From contig JAIFMA010000104.1 in NCBI GenBank assembly GCA_020048795.1, positions 1 to 10,843 of the forward strand: 10,843 bases of DNA. Direction: 5' to 3'. The position numbers and the translations under genes are program-made. The notes beneath the pieces were generated by a model that made no database searches, was not told the origin of the DNA, and worked only from the letters and a program-made list of their open reading frames with translations. The DNA is from Rhodoferax sp. Its GTDB lineage: Bacteria; Pseudomonadota; Gammaproteobacteria; Burkholderiales; Burkholderiaceae_C. Below are positions 1 to 6,748 of the stretch, piece by piece. Each line of letters opens with the position of its first letter. Within the stretch, counting starts at the first letter, position 1.

Positions 1-1523
1 CCTGCACCCTCCGCAAGCAGCTCCAGCGGGGTTCCTGTTGCTACAAGTTCTGTAGTTGCTAGCGCACAACCAGCGGGCGCTACAGCCGGATTAGTCCCTC
101 AAGCTGCGCGTTCGGCGGCCACTGAATTGGTGGTGGTCGAGACCGACGTACTGAAAATCACCTTCAGCACCGAAGGTGGCTCGGTGGTGCGCACCGAGTT
201 TCTCAAACATCAGGACATGGCTGACAAGTCGCGCCACTTTGTTTTGCTGGAGGACAACAAAGAGCGGGTTTACCTGGCCCAGTCCGGTTTGATTGCCAGT
301 GCCGGGGGGGTAGCCCTGCCCAACCACAAATCTGTCATGACGCTGGCACCCGGCGAACGCAGTCTGAAAGACGGCAACCAGTCGATTGAGCTGCGTTTTG
401 AGTCGCCTGAAGCCGGTGGCATCAAATTGATCAAGACCTACACGCTGACACGCGGCAGTTATGCCGTGGCGGTGCGGCACGAGGTGCGCAATGTGGGCAG
501 CGCAGCGGTAGCACCGCAGCTTTATGTCCAACTGGTGCGCGACGGCAACAAGCCCTCTGGCGAATCGTCTTTTTACTCCACTTTTACCGGGCCGGCGGTC
601 TATACCGATGCCAAGAAATACCAGAAAGTCGAGTTTTCCGATATTGAAAAAGGCAAGGTAGACATCGAAAAAGCCGCAGAAAACGGCTATGTGGCCATGG
701 TGCAGCATTACTTTGCCAGTGCCTGGCTGCTTGGTGACGGCATCAAGCGCGAACCTTTCATGCGCAAAGTCGACAACAACCTGTACGCCGTCGGCATGAT
801 CGCACCGCTGGAATCGATCGCTGCAGGCGGCGGCAAGACCATCGAAACCCGATTTTTCGCCGGTCCCCAGGAGGAAAGTGTGCTTGAAGCCCTGGCACCC
901 GGCTTGGAACTGGTCAAAGACTATGGCTGGCTGACCATGCTGGCCAAGCCACTGTACTGGCTGCTGGTCAGCTGTTGCTCAAGATTGCGTTTTACTGGCT
1001 CAATGCCAAGGCTTACGCCAGCATGGCCAAAATGAAGGCGGTCAACCCGAAGATCACCGAGATGCGTGAGCGCCTCAAAGACAATCCGCAGCAGATGCAG
1101 CAGGAGATGATGCGCATCTACCGCGAGGAAAAAGTCAACCCGATGGGCGGCTGTTTCCCGATCATGATCCAGATCCCGGTGTTCATTGCCCTGTACTGGG
1201 TACTGTTGTCGAGCGTGGAAATGCGCAACACCCCCTGGCTGGGCTGGATTCACGACCTCTCAAGCCCCGACCCCTATTACATTTTGCCGCTGGTGATGAC
1301 CCTGACTACGGTGTTACAAACCTCGCTTAACCCGGCCCCACCCGACCCGATGCAGGCCAAGATGATGTGGTTCATGCCGCTGGCGTTCAGTGTGATGTTC
1401 TTCTTTTTCCCGTCCGGGCTGGTGCTGTACTGGATCACCAACAACGTGCTGTCGATCGCCCAGCAGTGGGTCATCAACACCCGAATGGGCGTGCCACCGA
1501 AGTTCCACTTACCAAAATTCTGA
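1..1523 (+). pseudogene. yidC: Membrane protein insertase YidC, 5'-truncated by the window and frameshifted
   Basis: YidC inserts and folds inner-membrane proteins, alone or with SecYEG. The frame is open from base 1, beginning in the variable Ala/Ser/Pro-rich linker that follows the first membrane segment, so the true start lies upstream. The periplasmic beta-sandwich domain is read up to a point matching the usual LAKPLYWLL. There the first frame continues into an unrelated tail ending at 1035, and the normal protein resumes in another frame from about 975 (LLKIAFYWLNAKAYASMAKM) through the MGGCFPIMIQIPVFIALYWVL and QAKMMW regions to TGA at 1521-1523. Compared with typical betaproteobacterial YidC, about 16 residues around a GNWGWSIVALVV-like membrane segment are missing, and one extra base would restore the frame. 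A deletion of about 49 nt explains both. Because yidC is normally essential, this is either a decaying second copy or a sequence error. Family assignment is firm; the reason for the damage is not. Confidence 0.9.
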
Positions 1524-1525
1524 GT

Positions 1526-1550
1526 TTTGCCCGGTTTGGGCCGGGTCAAA
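1526..1550 (+). terminator. Weak hairpin just after yidC
   Basis: Directly after the yidC stop, TTTG-CCCGG (1526-1534) can pair with CCGGG-T-CAAA (1541-1550) around a TTTGGG loop, with one bulged T. There is no U-tract on the + strand after the stem, so a role as intrinsic terminator is only possible. Confidence 0.25.
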
Positions 1551-1781
1551 TGGTGGTGGATCGTTGACTGTCTCAGCCGCAAATTTGTGAGCCAAATAGC
1601 AATGGAGAGTAACGCTGTAGGTCATAGCGGAGTTGCGGGTGGCCCCAGAGGATTTCAACCCGAACCATTGCCAGGCTGCATCTCCAACCAGTGTTGCCCG
1701 AGGGCGGTCAGGCGGTAACGTTGGCTACGGCTTTTGGGCTTGTCGGGCAGGGGTCATTTCGATGACAGCCTGTTCCCCTGA

Positions 1782-1826
1782 TGGCCACTTGAAATTACCC
1801 CACCTGTGGCCACCCTAAATTCACCC
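1782..1826. repeat. Two 20-nt direct repeats, 25-bp period, IS21-end-like
   Basis: TGGCCACTTGAAATTACCCC (1782-1801) and TGGCCACCCTAAATTCACCC (1807-1826) match at 15 or more positions and are spaced 25 bp apart start to start. Multiple short TGGCCAC...AAATTCCCC repeats are characteristic of the ends of IS21-family elements in betaproteobacteria (recalled, not searched). No istA or istB is visible nearby, so at most this is an orphan end. Confidence 0.5.
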
Positions 1827-1961
1827 GGGGGTAGCACACAAAGTGCCGGTTTTGAGACTCAAGGACTGGGCTGCATTTGCGATCAATTTCTTCGGATTTT
1901 GGTGTCCGGTAATATTTTCCAATTCAGGTATGAGCCTGAAGCGAAGCCAGTTTGACATCAA

Positions 1962-2156
1962 TCATCGTACAGGCTGTCCATGAACGAGCTGCCAATCCCG
2001 ACTCAAGGAGGCCAAGTTCAGACCAAGAATGCGCGAAGCCAGATTCTTAACGCGCTCACCCGGCAAAATCAGAAAGCGGCTGTTGTTGGCAATCAATGCC
2101 AGGCGCTGCCATTGCAGCGTGGGCGACCAGCCAATCCAGTCGTCCCGGCTTGTCAC
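1962..2156 (-). pseudogene. DUF4338-like (DruA/transposase-associated) fragment
   Basis: The minus-strand frame encodes about 64 residues with the pattern DDWIGWS...LIANNSRFLILPGERVKNLASRILGLNL...DWQLVHGQPVR. This closely resembles the central part of DUF4338 proteins (NNSRFLILPWVQVKNLASH...DW...YG-P), a family found in transposon-linked proteins and in the DruA component of Druantia. The usual continuation (LLETFVD...GTCY...NW) is missing because a TGA follows at once, and no N-terminal part is visible beyond 2156. The other frames downstream give at best a faint echo. It is a remnant; no function is expected. Confidence 0.6.
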
Positions 2157-2227
2157 TTTGACGGCAGGAGAGGGCCAGAGTGTGCCTGTGGGGGTTGGTC
2201 AGCCGACGCTGCGGCTGGATGGCTTGA

Positions 2228-2506
2228 CCGTGGGCGGTACGGCGTGAGCTTTTTGCGCGTTGTTTTTCGAACTACCGCACCCGTGGCGGGGCCGAAATTG
2301 ACCTGATTCTGGAAGGTCAATTTGGCAGTGCCGGGCTGCTGCCGGTAGAAATCAAACTCACGCAACAGTCTGATTTGCGCGCCCTGCGCTCGCTGACCGA
2401 ATTGGTGACCAGCCACGACTGTCCGCTGGGACTGGTCATCAACAATGACGAGCGCCCGCGCTGGCTGACGGAGCGCATTCTGGGTATTCCAGCTGCCAGC
2501 CTTTGA
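2228..2506 (+). pseudogene. C-terminal remnant of a DUF4143-type AAA ATPase
   Basis: An open frame from 2228 (after TGA at 2225-2227) to the TGA at 2504-2506 has no start codon near its beginning. It reads NYRTRGGAEIDLIL (from about 2270), then LLPVEIKLT, CPLGLVINNDE and WLTERILGIPAASL at the end. The R-T-R-G-G-A-E-I-D-L and P-V-E-I-K blocks are the PD-(D/E)XK-like C-terminal signature of DUF4143, which follows an AAA ATPase domain in a common family of mobile or toxin-antitoxin-like bacterial proteins. The ATPase domain is absent, so this is a headless remnant left just upstream of the nifB control region. Confidence 0.7.
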
Positions 2507-2551
2507 CTGCACAGGCACGCGATGTCACCATGATTTGGCCGGTGTTGCCTT

Positions 2552-2567
2552 TGTCGCATCACTGACA
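2552..2567 (+). promoter_or_regulatory. NifA upstream activator site, distal
   Basis: TGT-CGCATCACTG-ACA matches the NifA consensus TGT-N10-ACA exactly. Its centre lies about 117 nt upstream of the predicted nifB transcription start, in the usual enhancer range. It also overlaps a 7-bp inverted repeat TGTCGCA...TGCGACA (2552-2575). Confidence 0.75.
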
Positions 2568-2604
2568 TTGCGACACCACATCAGCGCCGCCCGTGCCAGG
2601 CGCC

Positions 2605-2620
2605 TGTGCCACATGCGACA
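2605..2620 (+). promoter_or_regulatory. NifA upstream activator site, proximal
   Basis: TGT-GCCACATGCG-ACA is a second exact TGT-N10-ACA match, centred about 64 nt upstream of the predicted transcription start. Two such sites before a -24/-12 promoter is a typical NifA-controlled arrangement. Confidence 0.75.
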
Positions 2621-2649
2621 AAAATCCAGCAAAAGCCGGTCTTTTCAGG

Positions 2650-2665
2650 TGGCACGGATTTAGCT
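2650..2665 (+). promoter_or_regulatory. Sigma-54 (-24/-12) promoter of the nifB operon
   Basis: TGGCACG-GATT-TAGCT matches the RpoN consensus TGGCAC-N5-TTGCW with the invariant GG (2651-2652) and GC (2663-2664) exactly 10 nt apart; only the TT of the -12 box differs (TA). This predicts transcription starting near 2676, leaving a leader of about 34 nt before the nifB ATG. With the two NifA sites upstream it implies expression under nitrogen-fixing, low-oxygen conditions. Confidence 0.88.
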
Positions 2666-2696
2666 AATTAGCCCTTGTGCGATCAACCTCGGTCGC

Positions 2697-2704
2697 GAGA
2701 AGGG
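2697..2704 (+). promoter_or_regulatory. Ribosome binding site deciding the nifB start
   Basis: GAGAAGGG lies 5 nt before the ATG at 2710. An in-frame GTG at 2677 would start almost at the predicted first base of the transcript and has no room for a ribosome site, so the ATG is preferred. Confidence 0.7.
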
Positions 2705-2709
2705 TTTTC

Positions 2710-4317
2710 ATGCAGTCCAATGCCATCACCGCATCGATGCCAGCCAAGACCTATGTCAGCATTGGCCAGATCAAGTCTCTCGGGGCCAAGCTCGACCTGT
2801 CAGAGACGGGCGGTGGCTGTGGCACGCAGGGCGGCGAGGGCAAGGCCAGTTGCGGTTCGTCCGATGGCCCAGCCGATATGCCCCAGCACATTTGGGACAA
2901 GGTCAAAGACCACCCGTGTTACTCCGAAGAGGCGCACCACCATTTCGCCCGCATGCATGTGGCGGTAGCGCCGGCCTGCAACATCCAGTGCAACTATTGC
3001 AACCGCAAATACGACTGCAGCAATGAATCGCGCCCTGGCGTGGTGTCGCAAAAGCTCACGCCCGAGCAGGCGGTGCGCAAAGTGGTGGCGGTGGCCAGCG
3101 AAATTCCGCAAATGACGGTGCTGGGCATCGCCGGGCCGGGCGACGCACTGGCCAACCCGAAAAAGACTTTTGACACCTTTCGTATGCTGCAGCAGCAGGC
3201 ACCCGACCTGAAGCTGTGTATTTCCACCAACGGGCTGGCGCTGCCTGATCTGGTCGATGAAATCTGCAAGTACAACGTGGACCATGTCACCATCACCATC
3301 AACATGGTGGATCCGGCCGTGGGGGAGAAGATTTACCCCTGGATCTTTTATAAGCACAAGCGCTACACCGGTTATGAAGCCGCCAAAATCTTGCACGAGC
3401 GCCAGATGCTCGGGCTGGAAATGCTCACAGCGCGCGGTGTGCTGACCAAAATCAACTCGGTGCTGATCCCCGGTGTCAACGACAAACACCTGATGGATGT
3501 CAACCGCGAGGTGAAAAAACGCGGTGCCTTTCTGCACAACATCATGCCGCTGATCAGCGAGGCTGAGCATGGCACGGTGTTTGGCCTGACCGGCCAGCGT
3601 GGCCCCAGCGCCGCCGAGCTGAAGGCGGTACAAGATGCCTGCATGGGCGGCGCGAATTTGATGCGGCATTGCCGTCAATGCCGCGCCGATGCTGTGGGTC
3701 TGCTGGGCGAAGACCGCAGCGACGAATTCACGTTGGACAGGCTGGACCAGATGAACGTGGTTTATGACCTGGACAAACGCCGCAGCTATCAGCAAAAAGT
3801 CGAGCTTGAGCGCAATGCCCAGCAAGCCGCCAAGCAACAAGCCTTGACAGCGGCCAGCAGCACCCCGGTGGCCGATGCGCTGAGCGTGCTGGTGGCGGTG
3901 GCCACCAAAGGTGGTGGCCGGGTGAATGAGCATTTTGGCCACGTTACCGAATTTCAGGTGTTTGAAGTGTCCGCCACCCGGGCGCTGTTTGTCGGTCACC
4001 GGCGCGTCGACCACTATTGCCAGGGCGGCGAAGGTGACGAGGCACAACTGCCCTCGGTGGTGCGTGCCATCAACGACTGTCACGCCGTGCTGGTGGCCAA
4101 GATTGGTGCCTGCCCGAAGGATGAGCTGACCGCCGCTGGTGTCGAGCCGGTGGATGCTTATGTGGGCGAGTTCATTGAAAAAGCCGCGCTGGACTGGTTT
4201 GCCGACTACCGCGCTCGCATCGCCAGCGGTACGCTGGTACACCAAAGCCGTGGTGATGCGCAAATTCGCCAGGGGGCATTTACCCAACTTGCTGATGGCA
4301 TGGCCCTGGCCGCCTGA
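2710..4317 (+). CDS. nifB: NifB, FeMo-cofactor precursor synthase (radical SAM)
   Basis: NifB fuses two [4Fe-4S] clusters and inserts a carbide using S-adenosylmethionine, giving NifB-co, the 8Fe core of the nitrogenase FeMo-cofactor. The 535-residue protein has the radical SAM motif C90-NIQ-C94-NY-C97, preceded by the family's H-F-A-R-M-H-V-A-V-A-P-x-C-N signature. The TIM-barrel core extends to about residue 330, with GIAGPGDALANP and the CRQCRADAVGLLGED block near its end. After a polar linker (about 350-390), residues 392-510 form a NifX/NafY-like cofactor-binding domain (GGGRVNEHFGHVTEFQVFE). This fused two-domain form is standard in Proteobacteria. It is the first gene behind the sigma-54 promoter and NifA sites, and a ferredoxin follows 38 nt downstream. 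A Gly/Cys-rich stretch near residues 34-49 (GGGCGTQGGEGKASC) is typical of the N-terminus. Confidence 0.98.
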   Translation: MQSNAITASMPAKTYVSIGQIKSLGAKLDLSETGGGCGTQGGEGKASCGSSDGPADMPQHIWDKVKDHPCYSEEAHHHFARMHVAVAPACNIQCNYCNRKYDCSNESRPGVVSQKLTPEQAVRKVVAVASEIPQMTVLGIAGPGDALANPKKTFDTFRMLQQQAPDLKLCISTNGLALPDLVDEICKYNVDHVTITINMVDPAVGEKIYPWIFYKHKRYTGYEAAKILHERQMLGLEMLTARGVLTKINSVLIPGVNDKHLMDVNREVKKRGAFLHNIMPLISEAEHGTVFGLTGQRGPSAAELKAVQDACMGGANLMRHCRQCRADAVGLLGEDRSDEFTLDRLDQMNVVYDLDKRRSYQQKVELERNAQQAAKQQALTAASSTPVADALSVLVAVATKGGGRVNEHFGHVTEFQVFEVSATRALFVGHRRVDHYCQGGEGDEAQLPSVVRAINDCHAVLVAKIGACPKDELTAAGVEPVDAYVGEFIEKAALDWFADYRARIASGTLVHQSRGDAQIRQGAFTQLADGMALAA

Positions 4318-4355
4318 GTTTTCCTTCATTTCGTCAACCTCACCGGAGATTCACC

Positions 4356-4550
4356 ATGACCCACAAGATCAACACCGAAACCTGCACGGCCTGCGATGCT
4401 TGCGAGCCTGAGTGCCCCAACGTTGCCATCAGCGTGAAAAAGGGCGTGTACATCATCAACGCCACCAAGTGCAACGACTGTGAAGGCCACTTTGATGACC
4501 CGCAGTGTGTGTCGGTCTGCCCAGTGGACGATTGCATCACCGAAGTCTGA
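4356..4550 (+). CDS. fdxN: 2[4Fe-4S] ferredoxin, FdxN-type
   Basis: This 64-residue ferredoxin probably donates electrons to nitrogenase or to NifB. The first cluster motif is C10-x2-C13-x2-C16-x3-C20-P; the second is C39-x2-C42-x8-C51-x3-C55-P. The widened x8 gap in the second motif is typical of the nif/Chromatium-type ferredoxins found next to nifB. An extra C60 is present near the C-terminus. A clear ribosome site (CCGGAGA) precedes the ATG. The stop codon overlaps the next gene's proposed start as TGATG, which suggests coupled translation with the IscA-like carrier. The family is certain; the symbol rests on position after nifB. Confidence 0.93.
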   Translation: MTHKINTETCTACDACEPECPNVAISVKKGVYIINATKCNDCEGHFDDPQCVSVCPVDDCITEV

Positions 4551-4984
4551 TGCCTCCACTCTTGAAAAAACCGCCCATCATGATGCCCAACGTCACCCTC
4601 ACGCCCGCTGCGGCGAAATTCATCAACCGTATCGTGCGTTTCTCCGGCCTGGGCGCCAGTGCCGGCCTGCGCCTGGCAGTGACGCCGGGCGGTTGTTCTG
4701 GTTACTCATCAGAATTCAGCCCCGAGGCTTTCCCCCAGGCCGGCGAGCAAACGCTGGAAGTCGGTGGCGTGCGCCTGTTTCTGGGCGCCGAGAGCCGCTT
4801 GATACTCAACGGCATCACGATTGACTTCACCGAAACCGCCACACAGTCAGGTCTGAGCTTTATCGACCCCAACAAGGAAGCCTGCGCTTGCAGCAGTGCC
4901 GAGACCGCGCCCAAGCCCGGTGTGACCAAGATCGAAATCTCTGCCATCGGGCGTGGCCGACCAGCCCCTGTGCTGGTGCACTGA
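4550..4984 (+). CDS. IscA-type iron-sulfur carrier, nif-associated
   Basis: A-type carrier of the HesB/IscA family, expected to bind a transient Fe-S cluster and pass it to nitrogenase maturation proteins. Read from the ATG overlapping the ferredoxin stop it is 144 residues long. The three conserved cysteines are C49 (in TPGGCSGY), C112 and C114 (in EACACSS), matching the family's Cys-x(n)-Cys-Gly/Ala-Cys pattern; here the middle residue is Ala rather than Gly. A C-terminal tail of about 30 residues after the CxC exceeds canonical IscA. An alternative start at 4580 or 4583 (MMPNVTLTPAAAKF) would fit IscA lengths better and may be the real one, though no strong ribosome site is seen at either. 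The likely sulfur source, nifS, lies further down the same operon, and no nifU is present. Confidence 0.88.
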   Translation: MPPLLKKPPIMMPNVTLTPAAAKFINRIVRFSGLGASAGLRLAVTPGGCSGYSSEFSPEAFPQAGEQTLEVGGVRLFLGAESRLILNGITIDFTETATQSGLSFIDPNKEACACSSAETAPKPGVTKIEISAIGRGRPAPVLVH

Positions 4985-4993
4985 AATACTCCC

Positions 4994-5557
4994 ATGAACG
5001 AGCGCGGCCTGCACTTTGACGACGATCTGGCAGCTTTTGCCACCAGTGTCATCGGTGGTGGCCTGAGCCCTCAGGTCAACGCACTGATCACCCAGGCCGG
5101 GTTGCTGCGGCATTCGCCCATTCAGGCATTGCCCCTGCTGGAACAGGCGCGTGCTGCGGCACCGCGCCATCCGGCACCGCTGATTGCCTTGTACCGCTTT
5201 CACTTTTACGGCCATCAGTTGGCCCAGGCCCGCGCGGTGGGTGAAGATGCGCTGGCCGTTGCCCGCACTGCGCTGGGGCCGGACTTTGGCGACGTGCCCC
5301 CCAGCGATGACGCAACACGCGGCGATGCTGCGGTGCGTTTTTACCTGTTCACGCTCAAAGGGCTGGCCTACCTGAACATGCGGCTGGATGCCATGGCAGA
5401 GGCTACCCAGTTACTCAAGGAGTTGCGCCGTCTTGACCCGCAAGACCATGTGGGAGGTGCCTTGCTGTTTCATGTGTTGACGCGCCATGAAAATGGCCCG
5501 TCCGCCGATGCACCATCTGAGTACCCGGTGCGCGGCTGGGGTGTCAAAAGCCCATGA
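4994..5557 (+). CDS. TPR-like nif-associated protein of unknown function
   Basis: A 187-residue soluble protein without signal peptide or membrane segment. Residues about 35-160 are helical with TPR-like spacing and sequence: ALPLLEQARAAAPRHPAPLIALYRFHFYGHQLAQA and later YLNMRLDAMAEATQLLKELRRLDP, the last being a good match to a TPR helix pair. TPR folds act as protein-protein scaffolds, and similar proteins occur in nif clusters of Azotobacter and betaproteobacteria (from memory). It starts 9 nt after the IscA-like gene without a clear ribosome site, and its TGA overlaps the next ATG by 4 nt (ATGA at 5554-5557). A scaffold role in cluster assembly is inference. Confidence 0.8.
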   Translation: MNERGLHFDDDLAAFATSVIGGGLSPQVNALITQAGLLRHSPIQALPLLEQARAAAPRHPAPLIALYRFHFYGHQLAQARAVGEDALAVARTALGPDFGDVPPSDDATRGDAAVRFYLFTLKGLAYLNMRLDAMAEATQLLKELRRLDPQDHVGGALLFHVLTRHENGPSADAPSEYPVRGWGVKSP

Positions 5558-6393
5558 ACGCCCTTGCTGCCCCGGCCAGACCCCGCGTTGTCAGCGGCAC
5601 CCCGGTGCGTGCGCCTGCCGGCGATATTGCGGCGCAACACTGGCAAGGCGGGCCAATTTGCTGCGATGGATGCCAATATGCCAAACTTCTGGCGCTGGGC
5701 GAAGGTCTCGGCTGCGAGCCCGGACACGCCTGCATGCAGGATGTGTATGCACGCCGCATCGACCGCTTTTTCAGGTGGCATCCGACGCTCAGCGACGAGC
5801 AGCTGTCTCACCCCTATTTTGAAGTGCGTGCCATCGCGGCGCGCCGTGCCAGTGTGTTTAGGCTGGGCGCGTTGATCAATGATGCTGACGAAACGGTGCG
5901 CATCCAGGTCGCCATGCGCTTGCCGCTGTCACAACTGACGCGACTGGTGAATGACCCGCACCGCGAGGTGCGCATCCGGGTGGCCCAACGGCTGGCACCG
6001 GCCGACCTGGCCGCACTGCGGCATGACCCGGACTACGGCGTGCGCGAGCTGGTGGCGCAGCGCCTGCCGCTGGCCCTGTTGTCGGTGATGGCCTTTGACT
6101 CCGACCGGGCGGTGCGTATGCGTGTGGCCGAAAGACTGGAAATGCCGGCACTGATGGGGCTGGCAGATGATGCGGATGCCGATGTGCGCCGCATCGTGGC
6201 CGAATGTCTGCCGTTGGCCCTGCTGTCATGCCTGGCCCATGACCCGGACTGGCGGGTGCGCTGGGAGGTCGCCCAACGGGCGGATGTGGCTACCCTGGAA
6301 TCCATGAGCAAGGACGAAGAACCCGAGGTACGTCAGGCCGTGCGTGAGCGCCTGAAAAGCAATGTCACCCGAATAGGAGCACAGCATGGCTGA
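5554..6393 (+). CDS. 4Fe-4S leucine-rich-repeat-variant (LRV) protein
   Basis: The family is known from the Azotobacter vinelandii LRV protein, encoded near nifB, which carries a 4Fe-4S cluster at its N-terminus and a right-handed superhelix of LRV repeats. In this 279-residue protein the N-terminal domain has C36-C37-x2-C40-x13-C54-x5-C60, enough to ligate one cluster with a spare. From residue 86 to about 267 there are eight repeats of exactly 24 residues: the invariant V-R pair begins at 91, 115, 139, 163, 187, 211, 235 and 259. The repeats also contain x-V-A-x-R-L-P and end in L-x-x-D. No signal peptide is visible. The gene is coupled to its neighbours by a 4-nt overlap before and an 8-nt overlap after. 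Its molecular role is unknown; a redox or scaffold function in nitrogenase maturation is inference. Confidence 0.93.
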   Translation: MNALAAPARPRVVSGTPVRAPAGDIAAQHWQGGPICCDGCQYAKLLALGEGLGCEPGHACMQDVYARRIDRFFRWHPTLSDEQLSHPYFEVRAIAARRASVFRLGALINDADETVRIQVAMRLPLSQLTRLVNDPHREVRIRVAQRLAPADLAALRHDPDYGVRELVAQRLPLALLSVMAFDSDRAVRMRVAERLEMPALMGLADDADADVRRIVAECLPLALLSCLAHDPDWRVRWEVAQRADVATLESMSKDEEPEVRQAVRERLKSNVTRIGAQHG

Positions 6394-6748
6394 TATCAAC
6401 CGTGACGACAACGAGATCGAGCTGGTGCATCCACCACGCTTTAGTTATGGCGAGCGGGTGGTTGCACGCTCGGTGGTGCGCAACGACGGCACCTACAACG
6501 GCCGCGACATTGGTGAGGTGCTGGTGAACAAGGGCGAGATTGGCTACGTGATCAACATCAACACCTTTCTGCAGCAGTTCTACATCTACGCAGTGGACTT
6601 TGTCGAATCCGGCCACCGGGTCGGCATGCGCGCCAAAGAGCTTTGTACGTTGGACAACCTGCCCGAAGAGGTGCTGGCGCAATTGGGTGCCAAGGCCAAT
6701 GTGCTCGCCACCCTGGGCTCAGCCAAACCCATCGGGAGCACGCCATGA
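6386..6748 (+). CDS. nifZ: Nitrogen fixation protein NifZ
   Basis: NifZ helps mature the P-clusters of the nitrogenase MoFe protein, acting at the second alpha-beta half. This 120-residue copy has the family core: F-S-Y-G-E-R-V-V-A-R at residues 19-28, N-D-G-T-Y near 33-37, G-E-x-L-V-x-K-G-E-I-G-Y-V-x-x-I near 43-58, then Y-x-V-D-F and V-G-M-R-A-x-E-L. A ribosome site (AGGAGC, 6377-6382) sits within the end of the LRV gene, which overlaps it by 8 nt, and its stop overlaps the next ATG (ATGA). The next gene encodes a second, shorter NifZ-like protein. Confidence 0.93.
   Translation: MADINRDDNEIELVHPPRFSYGERVVARSVVRNDGTYNGRDIGEVLVNKGEIGYVININTFLQQFYIYAVDFVESGHRVGMRAKELCTLDNLPEEVLAQLGAKANVLATLGSAKPIGSTP

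Larger units (their letters stand above)
1524..2551. other. Gene-poor junction with mobile-element debris
   Basis: Roughly 1 kb between the broken yidC and the nif control region contains no intact gene that I can support. In related betaproteobacteria yidC is usually followed by mnmE, which I do not see here. What can be recognised is given as separate entries: a 25-bp direct repeat at 1782-1826, a minus-strand DUF4338-like fragment at 1962-2156 and a DUF4143-like C-terminus at 2228-2506. The stretch 1551-1780 shows short open frames on both strands but nothing I recognise. The mix of headless and tailless fragments on opposite strands points to repeated insertion and decay. Confidence 0.6.

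Noticed and set aside
1980..2306. Open frames of 72 and 108 codons on the + strand opposite the DUF4338 fragment
   Set aside because: The opposite strand explains this DNA better, and neither product looks like a known protein.
2677..2709. An earlier GTG start for nifB at 2677
   Set aside because: It falls at the predicted transcription start and lacks a ribosome site; the ATG at 2710 has GAGAAGGG at good spacing.
2800..4329. A 509-codon open frame on the minus strand, antisense to nifB
   Set aside because: It mirrors the codon bias of nifB; its composition (His/Gln/Leu-rich) matches no family, and nifB on the + strand is certain.
6033..6311. Minus-strand open frames within the LRV gene and other coding regions
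   Set aside because: High GC third positions produce long antisense frames; none has a ribosome site or a recognisable product.
5910..6340. 72-bp periodic DNA that could suggest a tandem repeat or CRISPR-like array
   Set aside because: The period comes from the 24-residue LRV protein repeats; DNA identity between units is low and there are no constant repeats with spacers.
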